A DNA stretch of 64,000 nucleotides from NCBI GenBank assembly GCA_019747905.1, contig JAIEQG010000008.1, positions 1-64,000 on the forward strand, given 5' to 3'. Shown here one piece after another: positions 1 through 7,640 of the stretch. Each line of letters begins with the position of its first letter. Positions within the stretch are counted from its first letter, which is position 1. Under the pieces are notes generated by a model, which worked only from the letters and a program-made list of their open reading frames with translations, made no database searches and was not told the origin of the DNA. The DNA is from Burkholderiales bacterium. GTDB lineage: Bacteria; Pseudomonadota; Gammaproteobacteria; Burkholderiales; Ga0077523. The position numbers and the translations under genes were made by a program.

Positions 1-273
1 GCCATCGGACCGGACGCTTTTGAAGTGGGTGACGAAGTGCGTGCAGCGTTCGTGGCCGACGATGCCACGGCAGCCTCTGCCTTCCGCCCGCTATACGCGG
101 GCAAGTGGCTGGCAGACCTCTTTGCTCTCGCGCGCCAGCGATTGAAGCGCGCCGGCGTGGAGGCAGTTCACGGCGGCGGCCTGTGCACCGTTTCCGACCC
201 CGCCCGCTTCTTCTCGCACCGGCGCGACCGCATCAGCGGCCGCATGGGCGCGTTCCTCTGGATCGATACATGA
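1..273 (+). CDS. pgeF: PgeF (YfiH) family laccase-domain protein, C-terminal part
   Basis: The frame is open from base 1 and stops at 271-273, so only the last 90 codons are present. The residues AFEVGDEV, the KW-x-ADL block, GG-x-CT and FFSHRRD-x-x-SGR followed by a hydrophobic end match the C-terminus of the PgeF/YfiH family. E. coli YfiH is a copper/zinc multi-copper-like enzyme linked to purine nucleoside cleavage and peptidoglycan editing. The start and N-terminal metal ligands lie outside the window. Identification rests on family memory of the conserved tail and is fairly secure; the exact substrate is not decided here. Confidence 0.88.
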   Translation, partial: AIGPDAFEVGDEVRAAFVADDATAASAFRPLYAGKWLADLFALARQRLKRAGVEAVHGGGLCTVSDPARFFSHRRDRISGRMGAFLWIDT

Positions 274-275
274 CT

Positions 276-346
276 CCCCCCGATAGGCCTGGCGGCCTCT
301 CCCCCCAGGGGGCCAGCCCTCTTGGGGCGGCCCGGCGAGGGCTGAG
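276..346 (+). repeat. GC-rich palindromic intergenic repeat, short form, copy 1
   Basis: About 70 bp starting with CCCCCCGATAGGCCTGGCGG and ending in CGGCGAGGGCTGAG. The inner CAGCCCTC and GAGGGCTG pair as an inverted repeat around a GGGCGGCCC core. Related copies occur at 353, 506, 20400, 34859, 40080, 40158 and 42452. It is noncoding and sits directly after the pgeF stop codon. Confidence 0.8.
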
Positions 347-352
347 ATGACG

Positions 353-494
353 CCCCCCGATAGGCCTGGCGGCCTCTCCCTCCAAGGGGCCAGCCCTCTT
401 GCGGGCTGAGTCCGGACACAGACAGTCCCTGCGGACTGTCTGTACCTGACGAAGGCCATCGGCCTCCGGCCGGTGGCAGGCCCGGCGAGGGCTG
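353..494 (+). repeat. GC-rich palindromic intergenic repeat, long form, copy 2
   Basis: It has the same ends as the short form. The core is replaced by about 75 bp holding two further hairpins. One has arms ACAGACAGTCC and GGACTGTCTGT around CTGC. The other has arms GCCATCGGCC and GGCCGGTGGC around TCC. The single difference in the second hairpin from copy 3 gives a G-T wobble instead of an A-T pair, so folding is kept. Confidence 0.8.
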
Positions 495-505
495 GAAGGT
501 AACGT

Positions 506-646
506 CCCCCCCGATAGGCCTGCGGCCTCTCCCCCCGGGGGCCAGCCCTCTTGCGGGCTGAGTCCGGACACAGACAGTCCCTGCGGACTGTCTGTGCCTG
601 ACGAAGGCCATCGGCCTCCGGCCGATGGCAGGCCCGGCGAGGGCTG
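506..646 (+). repeat. GC-rich palindromic intergenic repeat, long form, copy 3
   Basis: It is nearly identical to the copy at 353-494, with both inner hairpins perfect (ACAGACAGTCC/GGACTGTCTGT and GCCATCGGCC/GGCCGATGGC). The three copies lie in the same orientation and fill almost the whole gap between pgeF and the ZIP transporter gene, which is otherwise free of plausible genes. Confidence 0.8.
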
Positions 647-692
647 ACGGCGGTTCGACTCCGCTGCGCGTACTGCCGCTGAAGCGCAAACG

Positions 693-698
693 CTATAC
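693..698 (+). promoter_or_regulatory. Candidate -10 box before the ZIP transporter
   Basis: TATACT lies 29 bases before the preferred GTG start at 728 and is the only AT-rich hexamer in this gap. No convincing -35 hexamer is visible, so this is a weak call. If transcription starts near 705, the TTG start possible at 701 would not be included in the transcript. Confidence 0.3.
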
Positions 699-727
699 TG
701 TTGCGTTTTCACCGGGCTCGCGGTCTC

Positions 728-1498
728 GTGCACACTCTGTTGGCGATCGTTGTGGCGTGCTTGGCGGGCGGCCTTTTGTCGGTGCTGCTCGCTGCGTTGC
801 TCTCGCTGGGGGCCACCGCTGCGCGGGTGCCACTGCTGGTGAGTTTCGCCGTCGGTGCGCTGCTGGGCGCGGTGTTCCTCGAGATCCTGCCCTATGCCTT
901 TCAACAGGCATCGAGCATCGAAGCCGTCACCGCCACCGTGCTGGGCGGCATCCTCGCCTTCTTCGTGCTGGAGAAGCTGGTGCTCTGGCGCCATTGCCAT
1001 GTGGAGGACTGCGAGGCGCACGATCCGCCCGGCCCGGCGCACGAACACAACCGCAGCGGTGCGCTGATCCTGATCGGCGACACCTTCCACAATTTCGTCG
1101 ACGGCATCCTCATCGCCGCAGCCTTCCTCGCGGATTTCCAGCTCGGCCTGATCGCGGCCGTCGCCATCATCACCCACGAGATTCCGCAGGAGCTGTCGAA
1201 CTTCGTGATCCTGCTGCATTCGGGTTTCTCGCGCCGCAAGGCGCTCGCCTACAACCTGCTCACCGGGCTCGCGATGGTCGCAGGCGGACTGATCGGCTAT
1301 TTCGCACTCACCCCGCTGATGGGCCTGGTGCCGTTGTTCGTGGCCGTGGCTGCCGCAAGCATGCTCTACGTCGCCGTGGCCGATCTCATCCCGGGGCTGC
1401 ATCGCCGCGCAGAACTGAGTTCGACCCTCCAGCAGTCCCTATTTATCGGCCTTGGCGTCGGCACCATCTGGTTCGTGGGCCACGTCGCCGGGCACTGA
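728..1498 (+). CDS. ZIP family divalent metal transporter
   Basis: An integral membrane protein of about 256 aa with roughly eight hydrophobic segments. HNFVDG (near residue 121, helix IV) and HEIPQE (near residue 150, helix V) form the metal-binding centre that defines ZIP transporters, which bring Zn2+, Fe2+ or related ions into the cytoplasm. A His/Asp-rich loop (HCHVEDCEAHD) lies between helices III and IV, as is usual in the family. I chose GTG at 728 because the hydrophobic first helix begins right there. An in-frame TTG at 701 would add nine polar residues. The 3' end overlaps a small opposite-strand gene by 60 bp. The metal transported is not decided by sequence. Confidence 0.85.
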   Translation: MHTLLAIVVACLAGGLLSVLLAALLSLGATAARVPLLVSFAVGALLGAVFLEILPYAFQQASSIEAVTATVLGGILAFFVLEKLVLWRHCHVEDCEAHDPPGPAHEHNRSGALILIGDTFHNFVDGILIAAAFLADFQLGLIAAVAIITHEIPQELSNFVILLHSGFSRRKALAYNLLTGLAMVAGGLIGYFALTPLMGLVPLFVAVAAASMLYVAVADLIPGLHRRAELSSTLQQSLFIGLGVGTIWFVGHVAGH

Positions 1499-1714
1499 GG
1501 TGCGTCCCCCCGTGCGGGCTTGCGGCGCATCTCCCGAAGGGATCTGCCCTCTCGCAGCTGCCCGGCGACGCCGCGGCCCGCCGAAGAGCCAAAGGAATAG
1601 CAGCAGCGGCCCGAGACCGTAGGTGAGGAACGTCATCACGCCCGCCACCAGGCTGCGTTCGGTGGCAGCCATGAGCAGCGTGACGTAGATCCAGGCGATG
1701 GCGACGATGTACAT
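1439..1714 (-). CDS. Small conserved membrane protein of unknown function
   Basis: A 91-aa protein starting MYIVAIAWIYVTLLMAATE, with two hydrophobic helices (about residues 3-16 and 24-45). The second is followed by an Arg cluster (GGPRRRRAAA) and a polar tail. The hydrophobic start and positive-inside pattern look like a real small inner-membrane protein, and I recall similar 'MYxVAIAWxYV' proteins in betaproteobacteria. It starts 30 bp from phaC in divergent orientation. Its last 60 bp lie antisense to the end of the ZIP gene. The polar tail may be poorly conserved because of that overlap. No function can be given. Confidence 0.6.
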   Translation of the reverse strand: MYIVAIAWIYVTLLMAATERSLVAGVMTFLTYGLGPLLLFLWLFGGPRRRRAAARGQIPSGDAPQARTGGRTSVPGDVAHEPDGADAKADK

Positions 1715-1744
1715 GCTTGACCGCTCGCTGGCGGCACCAAGAGA

Positions 1745-3496
1745 ATGGAACACCGTGCGCGAAGTTCGCCGATGCCCGTGTCGCCCGAGTCCGCATTGTC
1801 GCTGCAGCAGTTCCTCGACGCCAACGCCGAGGCCCTGAAGGCACTCGTCCAACCGGCCTCGGGAGCCCTCGCCGACGGCCCCGCCCTCGCCCTTGCGTGG
1901 GCCCGCACCATGCAGCAAGCGCCGGAGCGCCTGGCGGCCCTGCAGCGGGAGTTCTACACCGAGCAGCTGGCATTGTGGCGTCGCGCGCTGGATGCGCCGC
2001 CGGCAACCGCAGAACCCGACGCGAAATTGCCGTTCTTTGCCTTGCTCGAGGACCAGCATCGATTGATGACCCGCTGGACCGAGCAGTTGCCCGCAGCGCT
2101 CGACATCGAACCCCAGGCGCGCCGGCGCGTAGCGTTCGCGTTGCGGCAATGGGCCGAGGCCTCGGCACCCGCGAATTTCCTGGCGACCAATCCGAAGGCG
2201 ATCCGGGCGGCGCTGGAAAGCGGCGGTGCCACCTTGCAACGCGGACTCGAGAATCTGCGCGCCGATCTCGAACGCGGGCGCATTTCCATGAGCGACGGCG
2301 GCGCCTTCGAAGTAGGCCGCAACCTCGCCGTGACACCCGGCGCGGTGGTGCACGAAACGCCGATCATGCAGTTGATCCAGTACACGCCGCTCACCGAGAA
2401 AGTTGGCGCGCGGCCACTGCTGATCGTGCCGCCGTTCATCAACAAGTACTACATCCTCGACCTGCGCCCCGAGAACTCCTTCGTGCGCTTCGCCCTGGAG
2501 CAAGGGCAGCAGGTCTTCATGGTTTCGTGGCGCAACATCCCGTCGGAGCTGGGCGGCGCCACCTGGGAAGACTATCTCGAGCAAGGCTTCTTCGCCGCGC
2601 TGGACGCGACACTCGACATCGCCGAGACGCAGGATGCCAACGTCCTCGGCTTCTGCGTCGGCGGCACATTGAGTGCGTGCGCCGCGGCCGTCGAAGCCGC
2701 ACGCGGCGGCAAGCGCATCGCTCATCTGACGCTGCTCGCCACGCTGCTCGACTTCTCCGATCCTGGCGAGATCGCGGTGTTCGTGGACGAAGCGAGCGTC
2801 GCGCAGCGCGAACGCGACTTCGCCGACGGCGGCGTGATGCCGGGGTCGCAGCTTGCCTCCGCATTCGCGAGCCTGCGCGCGCGCGACCTGATCTGGTTCT
2901 TCGTCGAACACAACTACCTGTTCGGCGAGACCCCGCGCGCGTTCGACCTGCTGCACTGGAACAGCGACAGCGCGAATCTGCCGGGCCGCCTCTACGCCTG
3001 GTACCTGCGCAACATGTACCTGGAGAACCGGCTGAAGGATCCCGGTGCGCTCACGCTGCTCGGCGAGCCGATCCACCTCGATCGCATCGCGATCCCCGCG
3101 TACGTGCTGGCGGCGAAGGACGATCACATCGTTCCGTGGAATTCCGCATTCCGCACACTGAGTTTTCTGTCGGGGGAATGCCGCTTCGTGCTGACCGAGA
3201 GCGGCCATGTGGCGGGTGTGATCAACTCCGCAAAGTTCGATCGCCGCGGCTGGTGGGACAACACCGCTTCGTCGACCGAACCGGAAGAGTGGTTCGATTC
3301 TGCGCTACACCACCGCGGCAGTTGGTGGCACGATTGGGGCGCATGGATCGACGACCGGTGCGGTCGCCGGGTCCGCGCCCCAGTGGGACTTGGCAACGAT
3401 CGACATCCCGTGATCGAACCGGCACCGGGCCGTTACGTAAAGGAGGTTCCGGCCACTGCGACGCAGCATCAGAACGACAGCTCAAATCGAACCTGA
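1745..3496 (+). CDS. phaC: Class I poly(3-hydroxybutyrate) polymerase
   Basis: PhaC polymerises (R)-3-hydroxyacyl-CoA into storage polyester at the granule surface. The 583-aa length fits class I. The lipase-like box GFCVGG carries the nucleophile Cys304. Asp460 (DDHIVPW) and His488 (SGHVAGVI) complete the triad, with the same 28-residue Asp-His spacing as Cupriavidus PhaC (Asp480/His508). The C-terminal IEPAPGRYVK is also typical. ATG at 1745 is used; an in-frame ATG at 1772 is possible, and neither has a strong ribosome site. phaB follows 15 bp downstream, so the two are co-transcribed. No phaA (beta-ketothiolase) is linked here. Confidence 0.95.
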   Translation: MEHRARSSPMPVSPESALSLQQFLDANAEALKALVQPASGALADGPALALAWARTMQQAPERLAALQREFYTEQLALWRRALDAPPATAEPDAKLPFFALLEDQHRLMTRWTEQLPAALDIEPQARRRVAFALRQWAEASAPANFLATNPKAIRAALESGGATLQRGLENLRADLERGRISMSDGGAFEVGRNLAVTPGAVVHETPIMQLIQYTPLTEKVGARPLLIVPPFINKYYILDLRPENSFVRFALEQGQQVFMVSWRNIPSELGGATWEDYLEQGFFAALDATLDIAETQDANVLGFCVGGTLSACAAAVEAARGGKRIAHLTLLATLLDFSDPGEIAVFVDEASVAQRERDFADGGVMPGSQLASAFASLRARDLIWFFVEHNYLFGETPRAFDLLHWNSDSANLPGRLYAWYLRNMYLENRLKDPGALTLLGEPIHLDRIAIPAYVLAAKDDHIVPWNSAFRTLSFLSGECRFVLTESGHVAGVINSAKFDRRGWWDNTASSTEPEEWFDSALHHRGSWWHDWGAWIDDRCGRRVRAPVGLGNDRHPVIEPAPGRYVKEVPATATQHQNDSSNRT

Positions 3497-3511
3497 AAGT
3501 GGGAGGACAAG

Positions 3512-4255
3512 ATGCAAAAAAGAATCGTGCTGGTCACCGGCGGCATGGGTGGCCTCGGGGAGTCGATCTGCACCAAGATGGCCGACGCCGGCTACCGGGT
3601 CGTGGTGACCTACTCCCCATCCAACAAGACGTCGTCTGAGTGGCTGGCCGCCATGAAGGCGCGCGGCTACGCATTCCATGCGGTGCCGTGCGATGTCGGC
3701 GATTTCGATTCCTGTGTGGCCGCCAACGCCCAGGTCGAGAAGGAAGTCGGTCCGGTCGACGTGCTGGTGAACAACGCCGGTATCACCAAGGACATGACCT
3801 TCAAGAAGATGGACAAGGCCGCTTGGGATGCGGTGATCCGCACGAACCTCGACAGCTGCTTCAACATGACCAAGCAGGTCATGGACGGCATGGTCGAGCG
3901 ATCCTGGGGTCGCGTGATCAACGTCTCGTCGGTGAACGGCCAGAAGGGCGCGTTCGGACAGACCAACTACTCGGCCGCGAAGGCCGGCATGCATGGCTTC
4001 ACCAAAGCGCTGGCCCTCGAGGTCGCGAAGAAAGGCGTGACGGTCAACACGATCTCGCCCGGCTACATCGGCACCAAGATGGTGACGGCGATCGCTCCGG
4101 AGATCCTCGAAACGAAGATCCTGCCGCAGATTCCCCTGGGCCGCCTCGGCAAGCCCGAGGAAGTCGCCGGCCTCATCATCTACCTGGCATCGGACGAGGC
4201 GGCATTCGTGACCGGCGCGAACATCTCGATCAACGGCGGCCAGCACATGCAGTGA
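3512..4255 (+). CDS. phaB: NADPH-dependent acetoacetyl-CoA reductase
   Basis: A 247-aa short-chain dehydrogenase that reduces acetoacetyl-CoA to (R)-3-hydroxybutyryl-CoA, the PhaC substrate. The cofactor loop TGGMGGLG is at residues 9-16 and NNAG at 87-90. The catalytic Ser140, Tyr153 and Lys157 sit at the same numbers as in Cupriavidus PhaB. A good ribosome site, GGGAGGA, precedes the ATG by five bases. It lies 15 bp after phaC and ends at a terminator shared with the convergent phasin gene, giving a compact phaCB unit. Confidence 0.95.
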   Translation: MQKRIVLVTGGMGGLGESICTKMADAGYRVVVTYSPSNKTSSEWLAAMKARGYAFHAVPCDVGDFDSCVAANAQVEKEVGPVDVLVNNAGITKDMTFKKMDKAAWDAVIRTNLDSCFNMTKQVMDGMVERSWGRVINVSSVNGQKGAFGQTNYSAAKAGMHGFTKALALEVAKKGVTVNTISPGYIGTKMVTAIAPEILETKILPQIPLGRLGKPEEVAGLIIYLASDEAAFVTGANISINGGQHMQ

Positions 4256-4279
4256 TCGCGGACGGGCAGCACGAAAAAA

Positions 4280-4305
4280 AACCCCGGTAGTTGCCTACCG
4301 GGGTT
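4280..4305. terminator. Bidirectional terminator between phaB and the phasin gene
   Basis: A perfect 11-bp hairpin with arms AACCCCGGTAG and CTACCGGGGTT and loop TTGC. It is flanked on the left by a run of A, which reads as a U-tract for transcripts coming from the minus-strand phasin gene. It lies between two convergent stop codons and can serve both. Confidence 0.85.
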
Positions 4306-4339
4306 GAACCCTTATCTTTCGATAAAGGGGGAGGAGACT

Positions 4340-4894
4340 TCAGCCTGCGCGTCTCACGCGCGGCACCACCGATGCAACGGCGGCGCTGATGGGCACCGGC
4401 TTCAGGCCAGCACCGGCAAATTCGGTCATCTGATTCATCGCTTGCTGCAGGGCGTCGATGACTGCCGTTGCAGTCGTGATCGCCACCTTCATGCCTGCCG
4501 TCAATGCCTCACCGCCGGGAATCGGCGCATGCAGAACTGACTTTTCGATCGATTCGAGCACCTGGCGTTGGAGCGGGGCGCCCTCTTCGTCCAGATACTT
4601 CAAAACCTGATTCCGCGCATCCTGAGCGATCGCAACGTAATTCCGCGAGTAGCCCGAAAGTTTTTCCACACTGCTCTGCGACCATGCGGTCAGCATGCCG
4701 ACAGCGTCACCGGCATCCTTCGCCGCCGCCAGTTGACGGGCCTGCTCGAAGGACTCCTGCAGCAGCGCCTTGGCCGACTCGAGCTGCAGATTCGCCAACC
4801 GCTCCGACGCCGAGTAGCCGGCCTCCGCCGCCGCCAGGGCGACGCCCAGTCCGGCATTGTTCACTGCGGCAACGAAGCTTTGATCGATTTTCAC
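4340..4894 (-). CDS. phaP: Phasin family PHA granule-associated protein
   Basis: A 184-aa helical, Ala- and Gln-rich protein (LESAKALLQESFEQARQLAAA; AWSQSSVEKLSGYSRNYV) of the phasin_2 type. Phasins coat polyhydroxybutyrate granules and control their size. The start is GTG at 4892-4894, preceded on the minus strand by AAGGGA with a seven-base spacer. It converges on phaB and is divergent from phaR, whose product normally represses phasin genes. Two similar TGCAATG-containing sites upstream may be PhaR targets. Confidence 0.85.
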   Translation of the reverse strand: MKIDQSFVAAVNNAGLGVALAAAEAGYSASERLANLQLESAKALLQESFEQARQLAAAKDAGDAVGMLTAWSQSSVEKLSGYSRNYVAIAQDARNQVLKYLDEEGAPLQRQVLESIEKSVLHAPIPGGEALTAGMKVAITTATAVIDALQQAMNQMTEFAGAGLKPVPISAAVASVVPRVRRAG

Positions 4895-4904
4895 CAGTAA
4901 TCCC

Positions 4905-4966
4905 TTGGTGCAATGTGGACTTTTAGCAGACCCTCATCTCTTTAGGAGACGAGTTGATGCAATGCA
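4905..4966. promoter_or_regulatory. Candidate PhaR operator pair upstream of the phasin gene
   Basis: Two related sites, TTGGTGCAATGTG (4905-4917) and TTGATGCAATGCA (4954-4966), are direct repeats 49 bp apart in the phaP-phaR intergenic region. TGCA-rich sites are bound by PhaR in other bacteria, and phaR is the adjacent gene. This is inference from position and repeat structure only. Confidence 0.35.
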
Positions 4967-5138
4967 CAAGGCCGATGGTAGGGACCGGAAAACCCCCTGT
5001 CAACAATTTTTTTGCGCGCCGCACCATTCTTCCGTTACAGTGATTTATCAACGGTTTGACCCGTTGCCGACGGAGGATCGGCGGACTGCCAAAAGACCGC
5101 CCCGTCCATGAAAGCCAACTGCAAAGAGGCCCACCCCC

Positions 5139-5726
5139 ATGGCTGAGGAACTTCGGCTGATCAAGAAATACCCGAACCGTCGTCTGTACGACACGGCGAC
5201 GAGCAGCTACATCACGCTGACCGACGTGAAAGCGCTGGTACTCGAGCAGGTGCCGTTCAAGGTGGTCGATGCGAAGACCAACGAGGATCTCACCCGCAGC
5301 ATCCTGCTGCAGATCATCCTGGAGGAGGAATCGGCCGGTGCGCCGATGTTCTCGTCGGACATGCTGTCGCAGATCATCCGCTTCTATGGCAACGCCATGC
5401 AGGGGATGATGGGTAACTATCTGGAGAAGAACATCCAGACCTTCATGGAAATCCAGCGCAAGCTGCAGGAGCAGTCGCTTGCCAAGTTCGGCGAAGGCGG
5501 CCTGAGCGGCAACGACGCCTGGAGCCAGTTCATCAAGATGCAGGGCCCGGCCATCCAGGGCCTGATGGGCAGCTACCTCGAACAGAGTGCCAGCACCTTC
5601 GTCGAGATGCAGCAGCAGCTCCAGAAACAGGCGCGCAACATGTTCAGCGGCTTTCCGTTCACGCCCTTCGGCGCAACTACGCCAGAGCCCACCGAGCCCT
5701 CGGGCACGGGCGGCAAGAAGTCCTAG
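5139..5726 (+). CDS. phaR: PHA synthesis repressor PhaR
   Basis: A 195-aa protein. The N-terminal DNA-binding domain starts with the family signature LIKKYPNRRLYDTATSSYITL (split here as LIKKYPNRRLYD and TSSYITL) and is followed by two copies of a granule-binding motif, QGMMGNYLEKN and QGLMGSYLEQS. PhaR senses free PHB: it leaves phasin promoters when it can bind granules. It is divergent from the phasin gene and is followed after 24 bp by rimO on the same strand. Length and domain order match the family. Confidence 0.93.
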   Translation: MAEELRLIKKYPNRRLYDTATSSYITLTDVKALVLEQVPFKVVDAKTNEDLTRSILLQIILEEESAGAPMFSSDMLSQIIRFYGNAMQGMMGNYLEKNIQTFMEIQRKLQEQSLAKFGEGGLSGNDAWSQFIKMQGPAIQGLMGSYLEQSASTFVEMQQQLQKQARNMFSGFPFTPFGATTPEPTEPSGTGGKKS

Positions 5727-5750
5727 CCACCCTCGACGCAGTTCTCCCCC

Positions 5751-7094
5751 GTGAAGGCTCGCGTTCGCGCCCGGCCCGCGCCTGCGCCAAAGGTGGGCTT
5801 CGTCTCGCTCGGTTGCCCCAAGGCACTGGTCGACTCGGAGCACATCCTCACGCGCCTGCGCGCGGAGGGCTACGACATCTCCCCCACCTATGCCGACGCG
5901 GACCTGGTGGTGGTCAACACCTGCGGCTTCATCGATTCGGCCGTCGACGAATCGCTCGACGCCATCGGCGAAGCACTGCACGAGAACGGCAAGGTGATCG
6001 TCACCGGCTGTCTCGGGGCCAAGGGCTCGGTGGTGAAGGACGCACATCCTTCCGTGCTTGCCGTCACCGGACCGCACGCCACCGAAGAAGTGATGGACGT
6101 GGTCCATCAACACCTGCCCAAGCCCCACGACCCGTTCATCGACCTCGTGCCGGCTCAGGGCATCAAGCTGACGCCGAAGCACTACGCGTATCTCAAGATT
6201 TCCGAAGGCTGCAACCACCGCTGCACCTTCTGCATCATCCCGTCGATGCGCGGTGACCTGGTGAGCCGCCCGGTGGGCGACGTGCTGCAGGAAGCCGAGC
6301 ACCTCGCGCGTGCCGGCGTCAAGGAACTCCTGGTCATCTCGCAGGACACCAGCGCCTACGGCGTGGACGTGAAGTACCGCACCGGCTTCTGGAAGGGCCG
6401 GCCGGTGAAGACGCGCATGACCGAGATGGTCCGTGCCATGAGCGATCTGGGCGTATGGGTGCGATTGCACTACGTCTATCCGTACCCGCACGTGGACGAA
6501 GTGATCCCGCTGATGGCCGAGGGCAAGCTGCTGCCCTACCTCGACGTACCCTTCCAGCACGCGAGTCCGCGCATCCTCAAGCTGATGAAGCGGCCCGCGA
6601 GCGCGGAAAACAATCTGGCCCGCATTCGCGCCTGGCGCGAGATCTGTCCGGACCTCACCATTCGCTCCACCTTCATCGCGGGCTTTCCCGGGGAGACCGA
6701 AGCGGAGTTCGCGCAGTTGCTCGCATTTCTCGAGGAAGCGGAACTCGATCGCGTCGGATGCTTCGCCTACTCGCCCGTCGAAGGCGCTGCCGCCAACGAT
6801 CTGCCCGACCCCGTTCCTGACGAAGTACGCCAGGAACGCCGAGAGCGGTTCATGCAGACGCAGGAGAAGATCTCCACCCGCCGCCTTGCGCGCAAAGTCG
6901 GCAAGGAAATCACCGTGCTGGTGGACGAAGTCGACGGCAATCGCGCCAAGGCCCGCAGCGCGGCCGATGCGCCGGAGATCGACGGCATCGTGTACGTCGA
7001 AAACGCCCGGTGGCTGAAGGCGGGCCAGTTCGCGCAAGTGCGCGTGACGCGAGCCGACGAGCACGATCTGTTCGCTGAAGCGCTGCAAACCTAG
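5751..7094 (+). CDS. rimO: Ribosomal protein S12 methylthiotransferase RimO
   Basis: A 447-aa radical SAM enzyme that adds a methylthio group to Asp88 of ribosomal protein S12. The N-terminal UPF0004 domain has [13 protein letters not shown] and the other Fe-S cysteines in NTCGFI and TGCLG. The radical SAM site is CNHRCTFC, and [13 protein letters not shown] and a C-terminal TRAM domain follow. The PKALVDSE form separates RimO from MiaB. GTG at 5751 is the start. A DUF1232 gene starts five bases after its stop. Confidence 0.95.
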   Translation: MKARVRARPAPAPKVGFVSLGCPKALVDSEHILTRLRAEGYDISPTYADADLVVVNTCGFIDSAVDESLDAIGEALHENGKVIVTGCLGAKGSVVKDAHPSVLAVTGPHATEEVMDVVHQHLPKPHDPFIDLVPAQGIKLTPKHYAYLKISEGCNHRCTFCIIPSMRGDLVSRPVGDVLQEAEHLARAGVKELLVISQDTSAYGVDVKYRTGFWKGRPVKTRMTEMVRAMSDLGVWVRLHYVYPYPHVDEVIPLMAEGKLLPYLDVPFQHASPRILKLMKRPASAENNLARIRAWREICPDLTIRSTFIAGFPGETEAEFAQLLAFLEEAELDRVGCFAYSPVEGAAANDLPDPVPDEVRQERRERFMQTQEKISTRRLARKVGKEITVLVDEVDGNRAKARSAADAPEIDGIVYVENARWLKAGQFAQVRVTRADEHDLFAEALQT

Positions 7095-7099
7095 CGCCG

Positions 7100-7489
7100 A
7101 TGACCGCGCTGTGGCAGCGCCTGCAACGCTGGGCGAAGGCGCTGCGCAACGACGTGATGACGCTGTGGTTCGCGGGACGGCATCCGGACACCCCGCTCGC
7201 CGCCAAGTTGTTCGCGCTGGCGCTGGCGGCCTACGCCCTCAGCCCCATTGACCTGATTCCGGATTTCATCCCGGTGATCGGGTACCTCGACGAGATCGTG
7301 CTGCTGCCGATCGGGATCTGGCTTTGCTTGAAGATGATTCCGGACGCGGTGCTCGCGGACTGTCGGGTTCGGACGGAGAAATGGTTCGAGGCGCGCAGGG
7401 GCAAACCCCGGAGCTGGATCGCGGCAGGCGTGATTGCCGCTGTGTGGGTTGCGGTGATCTGGGGAGGCTGGGTGTTGTATCGGGGGTGA
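7100..7489 (+). CDS. DUF1232 (YkvA family) membrane protein
   Basis: A 129-aa protein with the DUF1232 core ALSPIDLIPDFIPVIGYLDE around residues 37-56, flanked by hydrophobic segments and ending in a single C-terminal helix (VIAAVWVAVIWGGWVL). YkvA proteins are widespread small membrane proteins without a settled function. It lies five bases after rimO and is probably co-transcribed with it. Confidence 0.85.
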   Translation: MTALWQRLQRWAKALRNDVMTLWFAGRHPDTPLAAKLFALALAAYALSPIDLIPDFIPVIGYLDEIVLLPIGIWLCLKMIPDAVLADCRVRTEKWFEARRGKPRSWIAAGVIAAVWVAVIWGGWVLYRG

Positions 7490-7520
7490 TCGGCGGGCGG
7501 GGGTGGTTGCGCGTTGTGGT

Positions 7521-7611
7521 GGCCCCCATCCCAACCTTCCCCCACCGGAGGTGGGGGAAGGGGTGTAATGCGCCCGCCCCCGGCTTCGCCGGGGCGGGCT
7601 GGGGTGGGGGC
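7521..7611. repeat. Nested GC-rich hairpin element between convergent genes
   Basis: Inside an outer imperfect inverted repeat (CCCCCATCCCAACC against GGCTGGGGTGGGGG) sit a perfect 12-bp hairpin (CCTTCCCCCACC and GGTGGGGGAAGG) and a CCCCGGC-TTCG-type hairpin. The first 22 bases recur at 29128. It lies between the DUF1232 gene and the convergent helicase gene and may help end transcription from both sides. Confidence 0.6.
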
Positions 7612-7640
7612 AAGCGGCCGGCAACGCCGACAACATAAAA

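Noticed and set aside
276-646. Possible CRISPR array at the three-copy repeat
   Set aside because: Units are 70-140 bp, contiguous, palindromic, with no regular unique spacers and no cas gene.
273-1402. Minus-strand frames through the repeat array after pgeF
   Set aside because: Translations merely repeat the palindromic element (PSPGLPPAGGRWPSSGTDSPQG...) and the antisense of the ZIP gene.
1715-3208. Upstream extension of the minus-strand frame that ends at 1439
   Set aside because: Only the last 91 codons (from 1714) look like a protein; the rest is the antisense of phaC.
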